This document shows, in pieces, positions 1 through 8,739 of a stretch of 64,000 nt of DNA (the stretch's first letter is position 1; the number at the start of each line of letters is the position of its first letter). This DNA comes from JBCCFK01 sp965262315 (lineage in GTDB: Bacteria; Actinomycetota; Acidimicrobiia; Acidimicrobiales; UBA8592): NCBI GenBank assembly GCA_965262315.1, contig CBDHFJ010000032.1, forward strand, positions 75,969-139,968. Direction: 5' to 3'. The notes below the pieces were generated by a model, which was not told where the DNA came from, did not search any database, and saw nothing but the letters and a program-made list of their open reading frames with translations. The translations under genes and the position numbers were made by a program.

Positions 1-20
1 CCAGCCTCTAAGCTGCCTGG

Positions 21-866
21 GTGGCCCGCGTCGCAATCCTTCTCCACACGCAGCGCCCGGCTGCAGTGAAGGCCGCCGGCGAACTGGTGCAGTGGCTCGA
101 CGATCTCGGGCACGAGTCCGTGCTCCCCACCACCGACGCTGATGCCGGCGGCATGGTCGACCGCGGTGTCGACGAGGCTGAACTGGGCGAGGGGTGCGAG
201 CTCGCGGTCAGTCTGGGAGGCGACGGCAGCATCCTGCGGGCGGTCCGACTCGTCGCCGACCACGACGTCCCGGTGTTGGGCGTCAACTTCGGCCAGCTCG
301 GGTACCTGAACGAGATCGAACCGCACGACCTGATCCCGTCGGTCGAGCGGTTCTTCGGCGGCGACCACGTGGTGGAGGAGCGCATGCGTGTCGCCGTCCG
401 GGTCGAGGGCACCGACACCACCTGGAGAGCGCTCAACGAGGTCGTGGTCGAGAAGGTCGATTCCGGCCGGACGGTCCGATTGTCGGTCGACTTCAACGAC
501 GACTTCTTCACGACGTACAGCGCCGACGGCCTGATCGTGGCCACCCCCACCGGGTCCACGGCCTATTCGCTGTCAGCGCGTGGTCCTATCGTCGACCCCA
601 TGCACCGAGCCCTGCTGCTCACCCCCGTCGCGCCACACTCGTTGTTCGATCGCACGCTGGTGCTGTCGCCCGACGATGCGGTCCGTGTGACGGTGCTCGA
701 GGACCGCGAGGCGTTCATCGCGTTGGACGGCCGGATCGTGGGCCGTCTCGAGGTCGGGCAGTCGGTCCTGTGCACTGCCTCGTCCCATCCGGCGCGGCTG
801 GTGTCGTTCGGGCGGAAGGACTTCCACCGAACCCTCAAGTCCAAGTTCGGCCTCGCTGATCGCTGA
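21..866 (+). CDS. nadK: NAD kinase
   Basis: Phosphorylates NAD to NADP with ATP or polyphosphate in the cytosol. The 281-residue product is full length for the family. It carries the GGDGS nucleotide-binding motif (about residues 67-71, context SLGGDGSIL) and the NFGQLGYLNE segment typical of bacterial NAD kinases, followed by the TPTGSTAYSLSARGP substrate loop near residue 175. The GTG start at 21 gives the expected MARVAIL beginning. It is followed 25 nt later by recN, the conserved actinobacterial nadK-recN-pyrG order. The window begins just upstream, so any promoter or tlyA-like neighbour is not visible. Confidence 0.96.
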   Translation: MARVAILLHTQRPAAVKAAGELVQWLDDLGHESVLPTTDADAGGMVDRGVDEAELGEGCELAVSLGGDGSILRAVRLVADHDVPVLGVNFGQLGYLNEIEPHDLIPSVERFFGGDHVVEERMRVAVRVEGTDTTWRALNEVVVEKVDSGRTVRLSVDFNDDFFTTYSADGLIVATPTGSTAYSLSARGPIVDPMHRALLLTPVAPHSLFDRTLVLSPDDAVRVTVLEDREAFIALDGRIVGRLEVGQSVLCTASSHPARLVSFGRKDFHRTLKSKFGLADR

Positions 867-891
867 TCGGCACCGGGAGGGAGGCGCCGTC

Positions 892-2532
892 ATGGGCGAC
901 CACCACGATGATCAACTGCTCGAGCTCGCGGCGACGAACCTCGGGGTGATCCAGCACCTCAGCCTGGTCTTCGGGCGGGGGATGACCGCCATCACCGGTG
1001 AGACCGGTGCCGGCAAGACGCTCGTCGTGACGGCACTGGACCTCCTCGCGGGCGCCAGGGCCGATGCCAGCCTGGTCGGGCCTCACGGCGACGAAGCGGT
1101 CGTGGAGGGCCGGTTCCTCCGCGACGGTGAGGAGCTCGTCCTCCAGCGGGTGATCCCCGCCGACGGGCGCGCTCGTGCCTACGTCAATGGGCGCCTGGCC
1201 ACCGTGGCCACGCTGGCCGAACACGGGGCTTCGCTGGTCGAGCTGCATGGCCAGCACGGCCACACGGCTCTGGCCACCGCAGCAGCCCAGCGCGCGGCCG
1301 TGGACCTCTACGGCGGCATCGACGTCGCCCCGCTGGTCGAGGCACGGCTGCGCGAGCGTGAGCTGCTCCACCAGCTTGCTGCGCTCGGCGGTGATGAGCG
1401 GGAACGTCTGCGCGAGCTCGAACTGCTGCGGTTCCAGGTCGACGAGATCGACGGGGTCGGGATCGTGTCGGCGTCCGAGGACGACGAACTCAAGCGAGAC
1501 GAGGCGCTGCTGGCCGGGGCCACGACGCATCGGGAACACGCCGAGTTGGCCGCCGAGCTGCTCGGCGGCGACGGCCCCGCTGACGAGGCGGTGGCCCGGG
1601 TCCTGGCTGCCCTCGAGGCCGAAGAGGCGCTTGCGCCGCTCGCGTCACGGGTGCGTGAGTTGGCCGCCGAGTTGGGTGACGTCGCCGCCGAGGCGCGTGC
1701 GCTGGCCGACCGGATCGAGGCCGATCCCGAGCGACTGGCCCAGGTCCAGGAGCGCCGCCGACAGCTGACGGACCTCCGGCGCAAGTACGGCGACAGCCTC
1801 GCGGACGTCCTGGCGTACCGGGAGCGGACCGCCGCTCGCCTGGCCGAGCTCGAGGATCACGAGCGGCTGGCGGCCCAGATCGACCATGAGCTGGAGGCCG
1901 CGCGAGCCGTGACTGCCAAGGCCGCCGCCAAGGTGGCCAAGGCCCGGCGCAAGACGGCGCCCAAGTTGGCGAGCGACGTCGCGGAACGGGTCCGGGAGCT
2001 CGCGCTGCCCAAGGCGGAGCTCCAGTGTGTGATCGGCGACGAGGACCCAGGCGACGATGTCGAGATCCTGATGTCGATGAACGCCGGGGCCCCCATGCAG
2101 CCGCTCTCGAAGATCGCCTCGGGCGGCGAGCTCGCTCGCACGATGCTCGCGCTCCGCCTCGTGTTGTCGGCCGACCCCGCCACCATGGTCTTCGACGAGG
2201 TGGACGCCGGTGTCGGCGGAGCCGCGGCTCAGGCCGTCGGGGCGGCGCTCGGACGCCTCGGCGAGGAACGTCAGGTGCTGGTCGTGACCCACCTCGCGCA
2301 GGTCGCGGCGTACGCGCACAACCAGGTCACCGTGGTCAAGAGCGACGACGGCGGCATGGTCTCGGTCACCGCAGGCGAGCTCGACCCGGATGCGCGCGTG
2401 GTGGAGCTGTCCCGGATGTTGTCCGGCTCGCCGGACAGCTCGAGCGCACGCGAGCACGCGGCCGAGTTGCTGAGCGAGGCCGCCACGGCGAGATCCGGCG
2501 GAGTCCGTCGCGCGAGCGGACGCGCGGGGTAG
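892..2532 (+). CDS. recN: DNA repair protein RecN
   Basis: SMC-like ATPase of recombinational double-strand break repair. At 546 residues it has the normal RecN length. A Walker A motif GETGAGKT lies near residues 37-44. The middle is a long Ala/Glu/Arg-rich coiled coil (about 140-370). The C-terminal half holds the ABC signature SGGELART followed by Walker B MVFDEVDAGVGG. A strong ribosome-binding site (GGGAGGGAGG) precedes the ATG at 892. It lies between nadK and pyrG, and its stop codon overlaps the putative promoter hexamer of pyrG. Confidence 0.96.
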   Translation: MGDHHDDQLLELAATNLGVIQHLSLVFGRGMTAITGETGAGKTLVVTALDLLAGARADASLVGPHGDEAVVEGRFLRDGEELVLQRVIPADGRARAYVNGRLATVATLAEHGASLVELHGQHGHTALATAAAQRAAVDLYGGIDVAPLVEARLRERELLHQLAALGGDERERLRELELLRFQVDEIDGVGIVSASEDDELKRDEALLAGATTHREHAELAAELLGGDGPADEAVARVLAALEAEEALAPLASRVRELAAELGDVAAEARALADRIEADPERLAQVQERRRQLTDLRRKYGDSLADVLAYRERTAARLAELEDHERLAAQIDHELEAARAVTAKAAAKVAKARRKTAPKLASDVAERVRELALPKAELQCVIGDEDPGDDVEILMSMNAGAPMQPLSKIASGGELARTMLALRLVLSADPATMVFDEVDAGVGGAAAQAVGAALGRLGEERQVLVVTHLAQVAAYAHNQVTVVKSDDGGMVSVTAGELDPDARVVELSRMLSGSPDSSSAREHAAELLSEAATARSGGVRRASGRAG

Positions 2533-2543
2533 GTTGAGATCCC

Positions 2544-4193
2544 GTGACCAAACACATCTTCGTGACCGGTGGCGTGGCGAGCTCGCTCGGGAAGGGGCTC
2601 ACGGCCTCGTCCCTGGGGCGGCTCCTGAAGTGTCGGGGCCTCCGGGTCACCATGCAGAAGCTGGATCCGTACATCAACGTCGATCCGGGCACGATGAACC
2701 CCTTCGAACACGGTGAAGTCTTCGTCACCGACGACGGCGGCGAGACCGATCTCGATCTCGGCCACTACGAACGCTTCATCGACGAGAACCTGTCGCAGGG
2801 ATCGAACGCCACCACCGGGTCGATCTACTCGGCGGTGATCGCGGCCGAGCGCAGGGGCGACTACCTGGGCAAGACCGTGCAGGTCATCCCGCACATCACC
2901 GACGAGATCAAGCGCCGGATCCAACAGCTCGCGGTCGAGGACGTCGACGTGGTCATCACCGAGATCGGGGGCACCGTCGGTGACATCGAGATCCTCCCGT
3001 TCCTCGAGGCCATCCGGCAGTTCCGCCTCGACGTCGGCCGCGACAACGTCGCCTACGTCCACGTCACGCTGGTGCCCTTCATCGGGCCGTCGGGCGAGCA
3101 GAAGACCAAGCCGACCCAGCACTCGGTCACCGAGCTCCGCAGCCGTGGCATCCAACCGGACGCCATCGTGGTGCGCTCCGAACAGCCGGTCGGAGACGAC
3201 CTGAAGCGGAAGATCTCGCGCCTGTGCGACGTGCCGGTCGACGGCGTGATCAACGCCGCGGACGCCGACAGCCTGTACGAGATCCCGCTCGTGGTGCACG
3301 ACGAGGGGCTCGACACGTTCGTGTGTGATCTGTTGCGCCTCGATCCCATCGAGCCGGACCTGACGGCGTGGCAGGAGCTGGTGGACAAGGTCTGGGGCGC
3401 GACTCGGCCCGTTCGGGTGGGGATCATCGGCAAGTACGTCACGTTGGTGGACGCCTATCTGTCGGTGGTGGAGTCGCTCAAACACGCAGGCATCCACGAG
3501 TCCGCCAACGTCGAGATCGACTGGATCCAGGCAGAAGAGGTCGAGGGGCTGCTGGCCGACGGTCGCCTCCGGGACCTCGATGGCATCGTGATCCCCGGCG
3601 GGTTCGGCGAGCGGGGCGTCGAGGGCAAGGTCGCCGCCGCGTCCTACGCCCGCGAACATGACATCCCGTGCCTCGGCCTCTGTCTCGGGATGCAGGTCAT
3701 GACCATCGAATACGCGCGCAACGTGCTCGGGATGGGCGGCGCCAACTCCAGCGAGTTCGATCCCCAGACGCCGTATCCGGTGATCGACCTCATGGAGTCC
3801 CAGCGAGACGTCACCGACATGGGTGGCACCATGCGGCTGGGCGCGTACGTCGCGGAGCTGGTCGAAGGCTCTCAGGTCGCGATGGCCTACGGCCGCACGA
3901 TCGTCTCGGAGCGCCACCGCCATCGCTACGAGTTCAACCCGCGATTCCGGGCACGTTTCGACGAATCGGAGTTCGTGTGCTCCGGGGAGAGCCCCGACGG
4001 TCGCTTGGTGGAGTTCATCGAGTTGCCGTCACACCCGTTCTGGGTCGGCACCCAGGCCCACCCGGAGTTCAAGAGCCGTCCCGACCGGCCGGCGCCCCTG
4101 TTCGCCGCGTTCATGCGTGCGGTGCTGGATCGCCGTGAGGGCCGCAACCCCCAGCTGATCGATCTCGACCGGCCGTCGGACGCGCGGGTCTGA
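2544..4193 (+). CDS. pyrG: CTP synthase
   Basis: Glutamine-dependent amination of UTP to CTP in pyrimidine biosynthesis. The N-terminal synthetase domain starts with the characteristic TKHIFVTGGVASSLGKG. The C-terminal class I glutamine amidotransferase domain has the catalytic Cys in LGLCLGMQ (about residue 378) and the His/Glu pair in AHPEF near residue 515. At 549 residues it is complete. The GTG start at 2544 lies 8 nt after a TAGGTT hexamer that begins at the recN stop, so it may have its own leaderless promoter besides readthrough from recN. Confidence 0.97.
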   Translation: MTKHIFVTGGVASSLGKGLTASSLGRLLKCRGLRVTMQKLDPYINVDPGTMNPFEHGEVFVTDDGGETDLDLGHYERFIDENLSQGSNATTGSIYSAVIAAERRGDYLGKTVQVIPHITDEIKRRIQQLAVEDVDVVITEIGGTVGDIEILPFLEAIRQFRLDVGRDNVAYVHVTLVPFIGPSGEQKTKPTQHSVTELRSRGIQPDAIVVRSEQPVGDDLKRKISRLCDVPVDGVINAADADSLYEIPLVVHDEGLDTFVCDLLRLDPIEPDLTAWQELVDKVWGATRPVRVGIIGKYVTLVDAYLSVVESLKHAGIHESANVEIDWIQAEEVEGLLADGRLRDLDGIVIPGGFGERGVEGKVAAASYAREHDIPCLGLCLGMQVMTIEYARNVLGMGGANSSEFDPQTPYPVIDLMESQRDVTDMGGTMRLGAYVAELVEGSQVAMAYGRTIVSERHRHRYEFNPRFRARFDESEFVCSGESPDGRLVEFIELPSHPFWVGTQAHPEFKSRPDRPAPLFAAFMRAVLDRREGRNPQLIDLDRPSDARV

Positions 4194-4212
4194 CGGGTTC
4201 CCGGCGGCTGCG

Positions 4213-4754
4213 ATGACAGGCTTCGAGCAGCTGGGTGAGGACCTCATCCACGAGGGCCCGGTCTTCCGAGTGACCGTCGGGCAGGTCCGGAGTCCAGACG
4301 GGCAGGTGCTGACCAGGGAGTACGTCCGTCACCCGGGCGCAGTGGTGGTGGTGCCCATCGTCGACGGCGAGGTGGTCCTGGTGCGCCAGTATCGGGCCGC
4401 CATCGATCGCGACCTGTTGGAGCTGCCCGCGGGCAAGCGAGACGTGGCGGACGAGGCGCCCGAGCTGACCGCAGCGAGGGAACTCCGTGAAGAGGTCGGG
4501 CTCGAGGCGGGCCGCATGCGGTTGCTGACGGAGTTCTTCAACACGCCCGGGTTCAGCGACGAGTACTCGTACTGCTACCTGGCGACGGAGTGCGTGCCCG
4601 TCGACATGGAGCGGCAGGGGGCCGAAGAGGAACACATGGTCGTCGAGCGGCTGCCCTTGGCAGCCGCGTGGAGCAGGTGGCCACGGGCGGCATCGACGAC
4701 GCCAAGACGATCATCGGTCTCCTGCTCGCCGAGCGGCATCTGCGCGGACGATGA
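4213..4754 (+). CDS. NUDIX hydrolase (ADP-ribose pyrophosphatase type), frame broken near 4668
   Basis: Likely hydrolyses ADP-ribose or a related nucleoside diphosphate sugar. The NUDIX box is visible as GK-x5-EAPELTAARELREEVGLEAG (about residues 75-98). The frame opened at ATG 4213 loses homology after VVERLPLAAA. Restoring one G near 4668 (GCGTG to GCGGTG) continues the protein as VEQVATGGIDDAKTIIGLLL and ends it at TGA 4752-4754. That gives about 180 residues, the usual family length. The corrected stop overlaps the xerD ATG (ATGA). A perfect 8-bp inverted repeat (4648-4655/4659-4666) lies directly before the lost base. Whether the break is biological or a consensus error cannot be decided here. 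Confidence 0.85.
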
Positions 4755-5668
4755 CCACGTCGCCCGAGGTCGAGGAGTTCCTCCTGTGGCTGCGGGTCGA
4801 GCGAGGTCGCAGCCCCGCCACCGTCGCGGCCTACCGGCGAGATCTGACGGGTTTCATCGGCTGGCTCTCCGAGGAGCGTCGGCAGACGGTCCTGACCTGT
4901 GGCGAGGACGACGTCGTGGCGTTCCTCCGCGCCCGCCAATCCAGCGGTCTCGCCGCTTCCACGGTCACCCGGGGGATGGTGGCGGTCCGGTCGCTGTTCC
5001 GGTTCTTGGTCGCCGAGGAGATCCGTGACGAGGATCCCGCGCGGGAGGTGGAACTTCCGCGGGTGGGGCGGGGTCTGCCCAAGGCGCTGAACGAGGACGA
5101 GGTTGCCGCGCTGATCGCGGCGGTGGACGGCGGCGATCCGCTCGCCCGACGCGATCGGGCCATCCTGGAGGTGCTCTATGGCACGGGGGTGCGCATCTCG
5201 GAGTTGGTCGGCCTGTCCTTGGGCGACGTCGATCTCGGCGATCAGATGATGCGGGTGTTCGGCAAGGGTTCGAAGGAGCGCATCGTGCCCCTCGGCCGGT
5301 ACGCACACGACGCCCTGGTCCAGTGGTTCGAGCCGGCCGGACGCGGGCGGCTGGAGCCCGAGCGTTGGGGCAGCCGCAACGATGCCGACGCCGTGTTTCT
5401 CAACGCCAGGGGTGGCCGCCTCAGCCGGCAGGGCGGGTGGGGCGTGCTCAAGAAGTACGGAGCCCGAGTCGGCCTCGGAGCCCGGCTCTCGCCGCACACG
5501 CTGCGCCACTGCTGTGCGACCCACATGCTCGAGCACGGGGCCGACATCCGGGCGGTCCAGGAGCTCCTGGGCCATGCGTCGATCACGACGACGCAGGTCT
5601 ACACCCACGTGTCGCGGGCCACCCTGGTGCGGGCCTACCGATCGGCCCATCCCCGGGCGACGGTCTGA
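4751..5668 (+). CDS. xerD: Site-specific tyrosine recombinase XerD
   Basis: Resolves chromosome dimers at dif. The 305-residue protein has an N-terminal SAM-like core-binding domain (residues 1-90) and a C-terminal catalytic domain. Visible catalytic residues are Arg in YGTGVRISELVGL, the Lys of FGKGSKER, the H-x-x-R of HTLRHCCATHML, His in LLGHASI and the nucleophile Tyr in TTQVYTHV. It starts at the ATG overlapping the corrected NUDIX stop. This position between pyrG/NUDIX and the scp genes is conserved in actinobacteria, where xerD normally precedes parA and scpA. Here parA is absent from the window and unrelated genes lie between. Confidence 0.93.
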   Translation: MTTSPEVEEFLLWLRVERGRSPATVAAYRRDLTGFIGWLSEERRQTVLTCGEDDVVAFLRARQSSGLAASTVTRGMVAVRSLFRFLVAEEIRDEDPAREVELPRVGRGLPKALNEDEVAALIAAVDGGDPLARRDRAILEVLYGTGVRISELVGLSLGDVDLGDQMMRVFGKGSKERIVPLGRYAHDALVQWFEPAGRGRLEPERWGSRNDADAVFLNARGGRLSRQGGWGVLKKYGARVGLGARLSPHTLRHCCATHMLEHGADIRAVQELLGHASITTTQVYTHVSRATLVRAYRSAHPRATV

Positions 5669-5689
5669 GCTGTCGCCCGGCTCTGCCTC

Positions 5690-5695
5690 TAGCGT
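5690..5695 (+). promoter_or_regulatory. -10 hexamer TAGCGT of a leaderless transcript (HD gene)
   Basis: TAGCGT is followed by 7 nt and then the ATG at 5703, which places transcription start at the start codon. This is the arrangement repeated in front of many genes here. Confidence 0.55.
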
Positions 5696-5702
5696 TGTCG
5701 AC

Positions 5703-6242
5703 ATGAGTGCTCGGACCGGCCGTCGCCTGCGGGACCTGCCGCACCTGGCGCGTCGGTTCTTCTGGTCACTCCGCGCGCAGGCCCCCGATCCGGACGACGA
5801 AGCGTGGCTGGTCGGCATGTTGTCGCCCGCCGAGCGACACCTGTACGACGCCCAGCCAGTCGTGGACCGGGCCCACAGCGTCGCCTGCGCCGTGGCGGCC
5901 CGGGACGGCCTGGTCGATCCGGCGGACGAGGTGATCGTCGCTTCCGCGCTCCACGACGTGGGCAAGGCGCAGGCCCGGCTCGGCACGGTCGGACGGGCGG
6001 TGGCGACGGTGCTCGATGCCGTTGCTCCCGACCGGGTCAGCCAGCAGTGGGCGGGAGAAGGCGGGGGCTGGCGAGCCCGGATGTCCCAGTACGTGCGACA
6101 CGACCATGTCGGGGCGGAGCTGCTGCGAGCCGCGGGTAGTGCCCCGGTGGTCGTCGCCTGGGCGGCCGAGCACCACCGCCCAGCATCGGAGTGGTCGATC
6201 GATCCGCGCATCGGACGAGTGCTGCTCACGGCCGATGGCTGA
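5703..6242 (+). CDS. HD-domain protein (putative phosphohydrolase)
   Basis: The 179-residue protein has an HD-type metal-binding signature: His in VDRAHSVACAV, the His-Asp pair in SALHDVGKA (about residues 81-86), then YVRHDHVGAELLR and AEHHRP. This is the H...HD...H spacing of HD phosphohydrolases, so hydrolysis of a nucleotide or phosphate ester is likely; the substrate is unknown. The leaderless promoter fixes the start at 5703. Its 3' end overlaps the start of the SpoU methyltransferase, so the two are probably co-translated. Confidence 0.8.
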   Translation: MSARTGRRLRDLPHLARRFFWSLRAQAPDPDDEAWLVGMLSPAERHLYDAQPVVDRAHSVACAVAARDGLVDPADEVIVASALHDVGKAQARLGTVGRAVATVLDAVAPDRVSQQWAGEGGGWRARMSQYVRHDHVGAELLRAAGSAPVVVAWAAEHHRPASEWSIDPRIGRVLLTADG

Positions 6243-7050
6243 TGACGCCGTCGCCCACATCGACGTGGTCGATCCGGCCGATCCGAGGCTGGTGCCGTGG
6301 CTCGGCCTGCGCGACCACGACGCCCGTCGGCGCCGGGAGGCCCCCGGTGGCGACATGGCGGGGCACTTCATGGCCGAGGGCGACGTCGTCATCGAGCGAG
6401 CCCTGGGGGCTGGCCACGTGCTCCAGAGCGTCCTCGTCGACGCCGCCCGCAGTGCGCCGCTCGAATGGGCGACAGGGGTCGAGGTGTTCCGCGCCGGCCC
6501 GGACGTGTTGGTGGAGATCTGTGGGCGGCCCAGGCTGCGGGACCCGATCGCCCGGTTCCGGCGCCCGGCCCGACGCTCGGTCGCCGAGGTGGTCGAGGGT
6601 GCCAGCACGGTCGCGGTGTTCGAAGGGGTGGTGAACCCGACCAACGTCGGCGTGCTGATGCGCTGCGCCGCCGGTCTGGGCGTGGAGGCGGTCCTGGTGG
6701 ATCCCACGACCTGTGATCCCTTGTACCGGCGGGCTGTGCGGGTCTCGATGGGGGAGACGTTCGCGATCCGTCACGCGCGATGTGGACCGGTCGCAGCGAC
6801 GCTCGCGGAGCTCGCCGGGATGGGCTTCGCCAGCGTGGCACTCACCCCGGCGGGCGAGGTCGAGCTCGACGCGGTGCGCAGGCAGGACGGCGATCGCCTG
6901 GCGATCGTCATCGGCGCCGAGGGGCCGGGCCTGACCGACGAGGTGCTGGCCGCGGTCGACACGCGGGTGCGGATCCCGATGGCCGCGGGGGTCGACTCGA
7001 TCAACGTGGGTGCTGCCGCCGCGGTCGCGTTCCACGTGCTGCGAGCCTGA
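6235..7050 (+). CDS. SpoU/TrmH-family RNA 2'-O-methyltransferase
   Basis: SAM-dependent methyltransferase of the knotted SPOUT superfamily, acting on a ribose in tRNA or rRNA. All three SpoU motifs are present in the C-terminal half: NPTNVGVLMRCA (about residues 134-145), AIVIGAEGPGLT (about 223-234) and IPMAAGVDSINVGAAAAV (about 247-264). The N-terminal 110 residues form an RNA-binding extension. ATG 6235 overlaps the end of the HD gene. The target nucleotide cannot be told from sequence. Confidence 0.9.
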   Translation: MADDAVAHIDVVDPADPRLVPWLGLRDHDARRRREAPGGDMAGHFMAEGDVVIERALGAGHVLQSVLVDAARSAPLEWATGVEVFRAGPDVLVEICGRPRLRDPIARFRRPARRSVAEVVEGASTVAVFEGVVNPTNVGVLMRCAAGLGVEAVLVDPTTCDPLYRRAVRVSMGETFAIRHARCGPVAATLAELAGMGFASVALTPAGEVELDAVRRQDGDRLAIVIGAEGPGLTDEVLAAVDTRVRIPMAAGVDSINVGAAAAVAFHVLRA

Positions 7051-7066
7051 AGAGCCCGGCGGCTCT
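7051..7066. terminator. Hairpin between converging genes
   Basis: AGAGCC-cggc-GGCTCT, a 6-bp stem starting right after the methyltransferase stop and reaching the trpS stop on the other strand. It is a plausible bidirectional terminator without a U tract. Confidence 0.45.
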
Positions 7067-8043
7067 CAGCCTGCCAAGAGCCCGATGTTGTCGCGCGCTC
7101 GCTCGAGCGTCTTCGCGGCGATCGCCCGCGCCTTGTCGGCCCCCAGCTTGAGCAGCCGTTCGGTCTCGGCCGGGTCGGCCTGGAGCTCCGCGAACCGCTG
7201 CTGGATGGGTTCGAGCACCGAGATGACGGCCTCGGCGGTGTCAGCCTTGAGCGGGCCGTACTGGGTGTAGTTCTCCGCCAGCTTCTCGGGATCGTCGCCG
7301 GTGGCGGCACCGAGGATCGAGAGCAGGTTGGAGACGCCCGGCTTGGCTTCGATGTCGAAGCGCACCTCGTTGTCCGAGTCGGTGACCGCTCGCTTGAACT
7401 TCTTCTCGACGGACTTGAGGTCCTCCAAGACCGCCACCGCGCCGACCGAGTTCTCCGAGGTCGACATCTTCCGCGTCGGGTCCTGGAGGTCCATGACCCG
7501 CGCGCCTGCGGGCGGGATCACGTGCGCCGGGACGACGAAGGTGTCGCCGTAGCGGGAGTTGAAGCGCTCGGCGATGTCCCGGGTGATCTCGACGTGCTGA
7601 CGCTGATCGTCGCCGACGGGCACCAGGTCGGTGTCGTAGAGGAGGATGTCGGCCGCCTGGAGGGCCGGGTACGTGAAGAGCCCGCCGGAGATGAACTCGT
7701 TGCGCGAGGACTTGTCCTTGAACGCGGTCATGCGGTTCAGCTCGCCGAACGAGACCGTGCACTCCATCATCCACGCGAGCTGGGGATGTTCGGGGACCTG
7801 GCCCTGGACGAACAGGATGCTGCGCTCGGGGTCGAGGCCCACCGCGATCAACAGCTGCGTGAGCTCGAGGGTCTTGGCTCGGAGCTCGGCGGGGTCCTTG
7901 GGCAACGTGAGCGCGTGCAGGTCGACGACGCAGTAGACGGCCTCGTGCTCGTCCTGCATGTCGACCCAGTTGACCAGCGCCCCGAGCAGGTTGCCGAGGT
8001 GCTTGTCGCCGGAGGGCTGGATTCCACTGAAGACGCGAGCCAT
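7066..8043 (-). CDS. trpS: Tryptophanyl-tRNA synthetase
   Basis: Charges tRNA-Trp. It is a class I synthetase of 325 residues, full length for bacterial TrpRS. The HIGH-equivalent lies in QPSGDKHLGNLLGAL (residues 9-23). The KMSKS-equivalent is KMSTSE near residue 195. The VGDDQRQHVEITRDIAERFN segment is characteristic of TrpRS. It is transcribed opposite to the flanking segregation genes. A TACCCT hexamer lies 8 nt upstream of the ATG. Confidence 0.96.
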   Translation of the reverse strand: MARVFSGIQPSGDKHLGNLLGALVNWVDMQDEHEAVYCVVDLHALTLPKDPAELRAKTLELTQLLIAVGLDPERSILFVQGQVPEHPQLAWMMECTVSFGELNRMTAFKDKSSRNEFISGGLFTYPALQAADILLYDTDLVPVGDDQRQHVEITRDIAERFNSRYGDTFVVPAHVIPPAGARVMDLQDPTRKMSTSENSVGAVAVLEDLKSVEKKFKRAVTDSDNEVRFDIEAKPGVSNLLSILGAATGDDPEKLAENYTQYGPLKADTAEAVISVLEPIQQRFAELQADPAETERLLKLGADKARAIAAKTLERARDNIGLLAG

Positions 8044-8117
8044 GGCCGGAAAGGGTAGGCCGAGGTCAGCGGTTCCAGCGCGGCTTTCGAGCCGCGATCA
8101 GCAGCGTCGCTGACCGT

Positions 8118-8711
8118 TCAGATCGGCAGGCCCGAGACGCAGGAGAGCAGCCTGAAGCCTCGGCCACCGTCGGGCCCGACGCCGCCGTCGTCGAAACAGA
8201 TGCCACCCAGCTCGATCTCGACCCGGTCCGCGCGGCACGAGCGGTCGCCACAGCCGGTTCCGATCTGGTCGGTGCCACTGAAGAGGGGTACCGAGCAGCT
8301 GTCGTAGAACCACGCATCGAGGTCGGCCACGGCCGGGTCGTCGCCACGTCCAACGGGGTCGGCGATGTCGTCGACGAGGGACCGCCACCGCTCCGGTACG
8401 GCTGCCTGGACGACGGCCACGTCGGCGTCGGTGCCCAGTCCGGCCACCAGCGCTTCGACGGATGGACAGAGCACCGCCAGCGCGTCGCCGGGCGCCGGAG
8501 GTGGAGTGGGGCCGGGCTGGGTGAGGACCTCGTCGGGGTCCTGGCCCGGTTCCAGCTCCAGCTCGAAGTCGGGCGCCTCGATCGTCTCGGGGCCGCCGTC
8601 GGACTGGAGCGAGGCTTCTCTCGCCTCGTCGACCACCACGTCGTCGGAGCTGCAGGCCGCCACGACGAGCAGCAACGAGGTCGACACCGCGACCAGCACA
8701 CGAGCCGTCAT
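8118..8711 (-). CDS. Predicted lipoprotein of unknown function
   Basis: The 197-residue product starts with a lipoprotein signal peptide ending in a lipobox (LLLVVAAC, Cys about residue 20). An acidic, Pro-rich low-complexity linker follows (residues 30-75). The mature domain is rich in paired cysteines: several Cys lie in the last 60 residues, including CSVPLFSGTDQIGTGCGD. It is therefore likely extracytoplasmic, lipid-anchored and disulfide-bonded. No family was recognised. It sits between trpS and the photolyase on the same strand. Confidence 0.75.
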   Translation of the reverse strand: MTARVLVAVSTSLLLVVAACSSDDVVVDEAREASLQSDGGPETIEAPDFELELEPGQDPDEVLTQPGPTPPPAPGDALAVLCPSVEALVAGLGTDADVAVVQAAVPERWRSLVDDIADPVGRGDDPAVADLDAWFYDSCSVPLFSGTDQIGTGCGDRSCRADRVEIELGGICFDDGGVGPDGGRGFRLLSCVSGLPI

Positions 8712-8739
8712 GGGGGTGTCATCGGCGCGGCCCCGGCGG

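Noticed and set aside
4751..5668. XerD-like recombinase as a mark of an integrated element
   Set aside because: It has chromosomal XerD length and stands in the conserved pyrG-NUDIX-xerD context; no attachment-site duplication at the tRNA-Pro or elsewhere was seen.
5382..5702. Long N-terminal extension of the HD protein inside xerD
   Set aside because: The extension is a shadow of xerD in another frame. The TAGCGT hexamer and ATG 5703 give the natural start.
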